Shown in pieces: positions 59,401 through 64,000 of a stretch of 64,000 bases of DNA. Each line of letters starts with the position of its first letter. Position 1 is the first letter of the stretch. Origin of the DNA: Panulirus ornatus (taxonomy: Eukaryota > Arthropoda > Malacostraca > Decapoda > Palinuridae). A program made the translations under genes and the position numbers. The notes under the pieces are model-generated. The model was not told the DNA's origin. It did not search any database and worked only from the letters and a program-made list of their open reading frames with translations. Location: NCBI RefSeq assembly GCF_036320965.1, contig NC_092276.1, positions 6,422,782 to 6,486,781 on the forward strand. The letters run 5' to 3'.

Positions 59401-61192
59401 TCTCCTGCCACTTTCTATTGTACATCTCATAATTACTTACACTCCTTCCTTGTAAGTAACACCCAAACACCTCTCTTTTCTCTTTCAATAGCAACAACTT
59501 TGTCATTTCACCACCTACTACCCTTTCTCACTTTCCTTCTGCATACCACACATTTCTCTTGCACATGCCAGCACTGCTTCCCTATACAACTTCCCTGGTG
59601 CTTCTTCACACAAGCCTCTCTTTCAATTTCCCTTACTATTCCCATCCTCTTCTCACCAATATATCCCGAATCAGTCACCACACTGTATCATCAGCAAACA
59701 ACAAATGACTCATTTCCCAAGCCCTCTCATCCACAACAGACTGCATACTTGCCCGTTTCTCCAAAACTCTTGCATTCACCTCCCTAACCACCCCATCCAT
59801 AAACAAATTAAACAACCATGGAGGATTAAGGAAGCTGGCCATGTCCACTTGTTAGGATTAAAGGTCATTAAGAGTTGTGATGTGTGTGCATTTATGTGCA
59901 GAAAATGTAGGGCACCAGAGCAGTACACATTTGGGAGTCTTCTTTATGGTAGTAGCATCTTGGGCATGACGGCTCTTGGTTTACATCAAAATGGTATTTG
60001 CCTGTCATAGTGATAGCTAATGTCTAGAGGATATGCAGGATAGTGACTCGTATTTGTCTGGGGAGTGTGGTTTTTTGGTGTGTGAATGTCTAGAGGGTTA
60101 GAGTTTAAGACTGAATTAGATAAGCTATTTAGTGCTCATCAGGATATTTCAATGTGTATGTGTTTTGTCATAGCTCTGTTTGTTGGCAGTGTAGGATTTG
60201 TGAGTATAGGTTTCTGAAGTGTGAGCCAGGTGTAAGCTTTTTATTTCTACTTGGCAGTTGATGGTTAGCTATGAGTGGTTTGCGTTATGCTGGTCATAGA
60301 ATTTGGCGCCAAGCATGTTGTGTGGGGCTATATTGGAAGGATCTTTGTTTCACTGTGGTATTGAGCATTTGTAGGTGCTATGCAAATATACAGCATTCAT
60401 TACAAGACATTAGTATTATGCTACGTTACTCCACACTGTGCAAGCTTGAGAAATTAAAAATGATAAAGATGGTATATAGTATGATGGAGGTGTGAAGCTG
60501 TGAAAGCGACTCACTGGAAAATACCCATGAGTCTATATAACTAGTTTTTTCAGAGAGCATTAATTTTTAGCAGAGACAGGCAGAGATAAGAAAAGCACTT
60601 AAGGAATGCACTTCTCCATACATGGCAACAGCATTTCATTTTAGGATGAACATGGCTTTTATACAATGATGCATCATGCGGAATTTAAGCCGAGATGAGA
60701 ATCTAAAGCATTATATTTCTATAGTCACTTTCATCAGTTTAGGACTATGATCATTCCACCAAACATGTTTCTTTACCATTCCTGGAATGATGATTGAAAT
60801 GATGGGTTCAGTTATGAGGTTGCCAATAAAGATATTAGAAAAGCATTTTTATGACATATGATCACTGCTTGAAATAAACTCAAAATATCAGAACATTTCT
60901 CTAACTATATTACCTCTGAGACCAGATATAAGAAAAATGGAGACAAAGATGGTACAGTTAAATTTCAATGCAATTTATATATCAAGCTATCAAAATCATT
61001 ACAGAAGCAAATCTAATGTTCTACTTACTCTCCTCAGCTGCAGTAAAAATGGTTCCAGGAAGTTTTGGATGAGGATCTGCAGTTTTGGCTGCTACAACTA
61101 TGTTGGCACCATCCTGAGCAGCTTTAAGAGCAATGGCTTTACCAATACCTCTGCTGGCTCCTGTGATAAACAAGGTGTGGCCTGCAAGCTTT
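50125..61192 (-). CDS. HSDL2: Hydroxysteroid dehydrogenase-like protein 2 (six of seven exons)
   Basis: Short-chain dehydrogenase/reductase fused to a C-terminal SCP2 sterol-carrier domain; in animals HSDL2 is assigned to peroxisomes (and mitochondria) and linked to lipid metabolism, its substrate not settled. Exons (minus): 61192-61029, 58710-58497, 56497-56292, 53981-53784, 51246-51101, 50445-50125. All introns are GT..AG and phases join without frameshift, giving ~416 residues, close to the usual ~418. Visible motifs: KLAGHTLFITGASRGIGKAI (NADP-binding TGxxxGxG), VNNAS, the catalytic Ser in ILNISPPLN, the YTMAKYG Tyr/Lys pair, FFLDEF, and the SCP2 segment with FMTGKMKISGDMGKAMKLEK. It ends Ser-Lys-Leu, a canonical PTS1 signal. 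The start methionine is in a separate exon (see 63637-63652). Introns of 0.7-2.5 kb hold many LINE and SINE copies, none in exons. Confidence 0.96.
50446..51100 (-). other. HSDL2 intron 6
   Basis: About 655 bp with no recognised element. Confidence 0.9.
51101..51246 (-). CDS. HSDL2: HSDL2 exon 6 (linker)
   Basis: Acceptor tttcccacag, donor gctcag|gtatga. Encodes the end of the SDR part (YPLMPDFFLDEFDSTAVKQA) and the variable linker to SCP2. Phase: completes an Asn codon from the previous exon and ends at a codon boundary. Confidence 0.95.
51658..51775. repeat. 37-bp tandem repeat, three copies
   Basis: Unit built from aacccacatagctgtctttt and ctttgctgcactcctct, in HSDL2 intron 5. Confidence 0.9.
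51945..52088 (+). mobile_element. SINE 3' half in HSDL2 intron 5
   Basis: From the internal T run and ttccaaaagaaggaacagag to gctacctcgctaacgtggga, aatggcgaatagtttg and an aaagaaaagaaag tail. The head is missing. Confidence 0.9.
52390..52604 (+). mobile_element. LINE long 3' UTR, first part (host copy)
   Basis: Plus-strand long-form 3' UTR (tgacagctagagactgagtg, cttttcctagcgctacctcg, tgtggcgaggtggcgatgg, gaatgaataaaggcagacag). Interrupted at 52605 by another LINE; continues at 53345. Confidence 0.88.
52605..53338 (+). mobile_element. LINE nested in a LINE 3' UTR
   Basis: 5'-truncated plus-strand copy with an uninterrupted frame from the target junction to the LINE stop: WEVSLNGEKLEEVKCFRYLG, YGCEAWTMDRVVRRRMDVLE, WFGHMERMSEERLTKRIY, GRPNWRWKDGVKK. 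Its 3' UTR is a further shortened form and ends in poly-A. acattg at 52605-52610 and 53339-53344 is the likely target duplication. Confidence 0.9.
53345..53478 (+). mobile_element. LINE 3' UTR, second part (host copy)
   Basis: agatgtataggtatgtatat to caaacgcgggagacagcg and poly-A, continuing the host 3' UTR from 52604. Confidence 0.88.
53784..53981 (-). CDS. HSDL2: HSDL2 exon 5
   Basis: Acceptor ttatgcttcag, donor gatccta|gtaagt. Encodes ITAAMVMLGGSEVDKQCRKP, IMADAAYAILTKDSRTYSGN and NFDPYAVDP. Confidence 0.96.
54010..54104. repeat. Tandem duplication, two copies
   Basis: aatggtaataaaatatctgt with aggacatt occurs twice about 55 bp apart in HSDL2 intron 4, adjacent to exon 5. Confidence 0.8.
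54265..54691 (+). mobile_element. Old LINE 3' end (host copy)
   Basis: Plus-strand end of the ORF (decayed KKILRGWGLNIQEG-like region), gtaaaccatggaaaggtgtg and the long 3' UTR (ggcctggatgtggataggaa, gtttcggtgcattacacatg, gactgagtgtgaacgaatgt). Interrupted at 54692. Confidence 0.85.
54692..55122 (-). mobile_element. LINE nested in LINE 3' UTR, minus strand
   Basis: Minus-strand copy from the 3' end (atactttgtcactgtctcct) with an internal deletion that joins the 3' UTR to ORF sequence near RVREMCGN (54843), then VLEMRCLRTICGVRWFDRV and up to MEVEVSHRVWEG. The target duplication atgttgatat is at 54682-54691 and 55123-55132. Confidence 0.88.
55133..55218 (+). mobile_element. Old LINE 3' terminus (host copy)
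   Basis: gagtgaatcggccatttttg, tgctaccttgctgacgcgtt, aaacagcaattaagtgtaat: the terminal part of the copy begun at 54265. Confidence 0.8.
55232..55470 (+). mobile_element. Full-length SINE with 13-bp target duplication
   Basis: Complete SINE, tccctggggataggggatta to aagcgggaaatggcgaatag and A-tail. The direct repeat aaataaagaaata lies at 55219-55231 and 55471-55483. It inserted into the A/T-rich tail of the older LINE and so fixes the SINE ends precisely: first base of tccctgggg, 239 bp including tail. Confidence 0.95.
55735..55917 (-). mobile_element. Old LINE, 3'-side piece of inverted copy
   Basis: Minus strand reads (I)VPLYIGKGDRSECSNYRGI then a decayed segment and a RSRRCVDHLLAL-like region. 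Its 5' edge abuts the plus-strand piece that follows. Confidence 0.75.
55918..56122 (+). mobile_element. Old LINE, inverted 5'-side piece
   Basis: Plus strand reads EREEVVTALHKLKYSKGARV, DGIADELLEKVSDCIADVL and decays to EDW-stop-NVCIV, exactly where the adjacent minus-strand piece begins (IVPLY). The pair covers one continuous stretch of the element with a 5' inversion. Confidence 0.75.
56292..56497 (-). CDS. HSDL2: HSDL2 exon 4 (catalytic YxxxK)
   Basis: Acceptor atttttccag, donor cgtactg|gtaaga. Encodes SKLCIPHLMKSSNPHILNIS, the active-site Tyr and Lys in YTMAKYG, and MAEEFRDAGIACNALWPRT. Confidence 0.96.
57080..57825 (-). pseudogene. Old LINE relic in HSDL2 intron 3
   Basis: Minus strand, strongly decayed: an RMSxxR-like segment near 57300, the EMLEGMWHWAG region near 57420-57445, a FNVSLNGEDLEEAVTGSMWG segment near 57610-57660 and a remnant of the FADDT region near 57740. 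Confidence 0.65.
57880..58260 (-). pseudogene. LINE endonuclease domain relic
   Basis: The only visible piece of the APE-like endonuclease of this LINE group. Minus strand: LAIACVYAPVTERSEEEKST, FGESMNKCFGSFDAKDQILV, LNDQNVKL. The second segment matches the conserved endonuclease GDFNA-type region with Gly and Ala replaced. Likely belongs to the same insertion as 57080-57825, with the reverse-transcriptase middle lost. Confidence 0.65.
58380..58447 (-). mobile_element. SINE head relic
   Basis: Diverged minus-strand SINE 5' part (gtggtacacagggaatactg, gtattctaatcaccctatcc), 50 bp from HSDL2 exon 3. Confidence 0.6.
58497..58710 (-). CDS. HSDL2: HSDL2 exon 3
   Basis: Acceptor ccctttacag, donor tctagt|gtgagt. 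Encodes SVGGRALPCVVDVRDEESVK, FGGIDIVVNNASAISLTGTL and MHHINTRGTYL. Confidence 0.96.
59320..59822 (-). mobile_element. Old LINE, two minus-strand pieces
   Basis: 59320-59675 encodes the pre-RT linker (LLLKEKREVFGCYLQGRSVS, KWQEIKRKVLELNKRASESW). 59680-59822 jumps to the RT core (MSPWLFNLFMDGVVREVNAR, a FADDT remnant). The middle is deleted. In HSDL2 intron 2. Confidence 0.78.
61029..61192 (-). CDS. HSDL2: HSDL2 exon 2 (dinucleotide-binding)
   Basis: Acceptor tttctctgacag, donor gaggaga|gtaagt. Encodes KLAGHTLFITGASRGIG, the AAQDGANIVVAAKTADPHPK stretch and LPGTIFTAAEE. The first base completes a Gly codon begun in the upstream exon. Confidence 0.96.
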
Positions 61193-61233
61193 CTGTCAGA
61201 GAAAGTATAAAAACGTCCATAATATTCAGAGGT

Positions 61234-62470
61234 TTTTTTTTTTTTTTTTTTTTTTTATACTTTGTCGCTGTCTCCCGCGTTTGCGAGGTAGCGCAAGGAA
61301 ACAGACGAAAGAAATGGCCCAACCCCCCCCCCCCATACACATGTACATACACACGTCCAGACACGCAAATATACATACCTACACAGCTTTCCATGGTTTA
61401 CCCCAGACGCTTCACATGCCTTGCTTCAATCCACTGACAGCACGTCAACCCCTGTATACCACATGACTCCAATTCACTCTATTTCTTGCCCTCCTTTCAC
61501 CCTCCTGCATGTTCAGGCCCCGATCACACAAAATCTTTTTCACTCCATCTTTCCACCTCCAATTTGGTCTCCCTCTTCTCCTCGTTCCCTCCACCTCCGA
61601 CACATATATCCTCTTGGTCAATCTCTCCTCACTCATTCTCTCCATGTGCCCAAACCATTTCAAAACACCCTCTTCTGCTCTCTCGACCACGCTCTTTTTA
61701 TTTCCACACATCTCTCTTACCCTTACGTTACTTACTCGATCAAACCACCTCACACCACACATTGTCCTCAAACATCTCATTTCCAGCACATCCATCCTCC
61801 TGCGCACATCTCTATCCATAGCCCACGCCTCGCAACCATACAGCATTGTTGGAACCACTATTCCCTCAAACATACCCATTTTTGCTTTCCGAGATAATGT
61901 TCTCGACTTCCACACATTTTTCAAGGCTCCCAAAATTTTCGCCCCCTCCCCCACCCTATGATCCACTTCCGCTTCCATGGTTCCATCCGCTGACAGATCC
62001 ACTCCCAGATATCTAAAACACTTCACTTCCTCCAGTTTTTCTCCATTCAAACTCACCTCCCAATTGACTTGACCCTCACCCCTACTGTACCTAATAACCT
62101 TGCTCTTATTCACATTTACTCTCAACTTTCTTCTTCCACACACTTTACCAAACTCAGTCACCAGCTTCTGCAGTTTCTCACATGAATCAGCCACCAGCGC
62201 TGTATCATCAGCGAACAACAATTGACTCACTTCCCAAGCTCTCTCATCCCCAACAGACTTCATACTTGCCCCTCTTTCCAGGACTCTTGCATTTACCTCC
62301 TTTACAACCCCATCCATAAACAAATTAAACAACCATGGAGACATCACACACCCCTGCCGCAAACCTACATTCACTGAGAACCAATCACTTTCCTCTCTTC
62401 CTACACGTACACATGCCTTACATCCTCGATAAAAACTTTTCACTGCTTCTAACAACTTGCCTCCCACACC
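61234..62470 (-). mobile_element. Young LINE in HSDL2 intron 1, 12-bp target duplication
   Basis: 5'-truncated copy in sense with HSDL2: A-tail, short 3' UTR, and an uninterrupted 340-codon frame (62467-61445) from YGVGGKLLEAVKSFYRGCKA through GLRQGCVMSPWLFNLFMDG, FADDTALVADS, YLGVDLSADGT, YGCEAWAMDRDVRRRMDVLE to GRPNWRWKDGV and the C-terminus. atattcagaggt occurs at 61222-61233 and 62471-62482, an exact target-site duplication. It lies only 41 bp upstream of the exon 2 acceptor. Confidence 0.96.
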
Positions 62471-62489
62471 ATATTCAGAGGTATATTAG

Positions 62490-63220
62490 TAAATTATGAC
62501 AAACTGAATAACCTCTTGCCTCGGTATTTTGAATACTCACCTTTATCCCCTTACCTTTATACAATGGCACTATACATGCATTCTGCCAATCTTCAGTCAG
62601 CCCATCATGATTCATACATACACCTGAAAATCCTTACCAAGCAATCAACACATGTCATCCCTTTCTAAACAAATTTAACTAATACCATCCACTCCAGCTG
62701 CCCTGCCACATTTCATCTTACTGAAGGCTTAAGGCTTTCATCAACCCTTCTCTCTTCACCAAACCATTCTCTATGACTCTCTCACTTCCCATACAACCCT
62801 GAACTACACACCCTAAGTGTGCCACCATATCATCAAATGCATTTAACAGTCCTTCAAAACACTCACTCCATCTCCTCACATCCCCACTATTTGTTACCAA
62901 TCCCATTTTCCTCACTTAACCAATGCTCCTATTTGTTCTCCCTCTTTTGCATATTATCAACCTCCTTCCGAAACATCTTATTCTCCCTAAAGTTTACCGA
63001 TAGTCAACCAAACTTTCATTTGCCCTCTTTTTCAACCCCTGCACCTTCCTCTTGACCTTGTCACTTTTCTCTTCATACATCCCAATCATTTGCACTCTTG
63101 CCCATTAAGTACCACCCAAATGCTTCTCTTTTCTCTTTCACTAGTAACTTTAATTCTTCATCCCATAACACATTACTCTTTTTAATGTGCCCATAATAAA
63201 TAAGTTCTGCACTTACACAA
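62490..63220 (-). mobile_element. Old LINE relic, pre-RT region
   Basis: Minus strand, decayed: a KEKREAFGWYLMGKSANDWD linker, a KVKRKVQGLKKRANES-like region, RRWSECFEGLLNAFDDMVAH, NGLVKREGLMKA, a GWDGI segment and PLYKGKG. It corresponds to the N-terminal half of the longest copy at 42431-44962. Confidence 0.8.
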
Positions 63221-63355
63221 CAGCACTGATGTTCTCTCCTTACATAGGATGATAATTTCAATCAATAATTATATACATTACTTCTTGCTTGAAAAAATTT
63301 AAGGAGAGGGGTAAAGGTTCATCAAAATAGAAACTGACATCATTGGGAAGGACAC

Positions 63356-63544
63356 CTAAAGAGATGATGAGCCACAAACAGGATTCTCAAATGACAAAGC
63401 AGCACTTTGCTGGGTGGCCTTTTTGAAGATTTCTTTCAGTGTCATCTCCCTTAATAACATTAGTTTATGTCTGAACAGTTTCTCTTTTAATTCATTAACA
63501 GCCATAATCTCTTGCTCTGATATATGCATGGTGTTCAAGCCCAT
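63356..63544 (-). CDS. Unassigned open frame near window end
   Basis: A 62-codon minus-strand frame with a helical, charged segment (INELKEKLFRHKLMLLRE-like, then MTLKEIFKKATQQSAALSFE). It looks coding-like and is preceded by further in-frame residues interrupted by stops, so it may be a transposase or host-gene remnant. No family identified. Confidence 0.2.
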   Translation of the reverse strand: MGLNTMHISEQEIMAVNELKEKLFRHKLMLLREMTLKEIFKKATQQSAALSFENPVCGSSSL

Positions 63545-63636
63545 TCACTATGTCACATTCAGCAAGGCATCTGTGAGCACTTTTCCAAACTAGTTCTCAG
63601 TGACATTTACATCATTACTACTATCATCACACTTAC

Positions 63637-63652
63637 CCTGTATTAATGCCAT
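63637..63652 (-). CDS. HSDL2: Candidate HSDL2 first coding exon
   Basis: In the frame of exon 2 the bases before donor acagg|gtaagtg read I-N-T-G, joining to give INTGKLAG, the N-terminus known for animal HSDL2 (Met-Ile-Asn-Thr-Gly-Lys in many invertebrates). The donor and phase fit perfectly. However, the ATG present (63650-63652) is one base out of that frame, and in the correct frame a TGA lies four codons upstream of INTG. Either a base is missing in this sequence, the allele is broken, or the true start exon is elsewhere. Confidence 0.5.
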
Positions 63653-63659
63653 TTCTTCA

Positions 63660-64000
63660 ATCCCTTAACAGTCATAGAATGCATGACAGGAATTTCACTG
63701 CTAAAACTCAACACTTCCTTGATAGCTGCTTAATCTAGCTTATTCACATATACCAATGGTAAATCTTTTGCATAATTAAAGTGGTCTCATATTCTCTTTA
63801 CATACGTAATCAAGGGTCTCATATTCTCTTTTCAAAGTTCAAATGAAATCCTTCAGTCTTCATTTGGAGCATCATCTTCACTGGACATTGTTTTAGGCCA
63901 AAGACTGAACAAAGTATATGAAACTGTCTAACTGTTGCCAAGTGTTAGCAGCTGCTTAAACTCCTTTGGAAGCCTGTAACTATGCCTATGTCCCAGTTCA
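63660..64000. other. Unassigned sequence at right edge
   Basis: Contains a small duplication (ggtctcatattctcttt twice, 63783-63832). No promoter or gene feature recognised, although the HSDL2 5' end should lie in or just beyond this stretch. Confidence 0.4.

Noticed and set aside
61421..61961. Pro/Ser/His-rich frame antisense within HSDL2 intron 1
   Set aside because: Shadow of the inserted LINE ORF on the minus strand.

Overview
The window is eukaryotic nuclear DNA, most likely from a decapod crustacean. Three things point that way: one vertebrate-like gene is split into small exons with GT..AG introns; non-LTR retrotransposons of the kinds abundant in decapods are everywhere; and there are long (TA)n, (CA)n and (CT)n arrays and minisatellites. 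The taxon is an inference, since no species-specific marker was recognised. There are no operons, prokaryotic genes, CRISPR arrays or rRNA genes.

The one gene I can support fully lies on the minus strand at 50125-61192: a peroxisomal-type hydroxysteroid dehydrogenase-like protein 2 (HSDL2). Six exons with consistent splice phases give about 416 residues, an SDR domain followed by an SCP2 sterol-carrier domain ending in Ser-Lys-Leu. A candidate first exon (63637-63652) has the expected NTG coding sequence and a good donor, but its ATG is one base out of frame. The introns are packed with LINE and SINE insertions.

Most of the rest is mobile or repetitive DNA. One young LINE family (APE-type, RTE-like; clade uncertain) is present in more than a dozen copies at 0.3-2.1, 7.4-9.3, 14.1-14.5, 16.1-17.9, 21.6, 36.2-37.9, 39.5-39.9, 42.3-48.3, 52.4-55.2 and 55.7-63.2 kb. 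A SINE of about 240 bp ends in a tail resembling the LINE 3' end and is probably mobilised by it. Older Jockey-like LINE relics lie at 24.7-25.1, 26.0-27.6 and 37.9-39.4 kb. Nearly every (TA)n tract abuts a LINE or SINE end, and several insertions have (TA)n on both sides, which suggests insertion into TA microsatellites. One such copy (16.1-17.9 kb) shows a textbook twin-priming 5' inversion.

Tandem arrays: a 39-bp repeat (2.7 kb), a G-rich 37-bp minisatellite (4.3-6.9 kb) containing a 711-bp higher-order duplication, a 35-bp satellite (9.8-12.8 kb) and a 42-bp repeat (27.6-28.1 kb). The long proline-rich open frames over the 37-bp array are repeat artefacts. The remaining stretches (3.0-4.2, 13.0-14.0, 18-21.2, 22.1-24.6, 28.1-36.1, 39.9-42.2 and 48.3-50.1 kb) hold no gene I can recognise; a few exon-like patches there are listed at low confidence.
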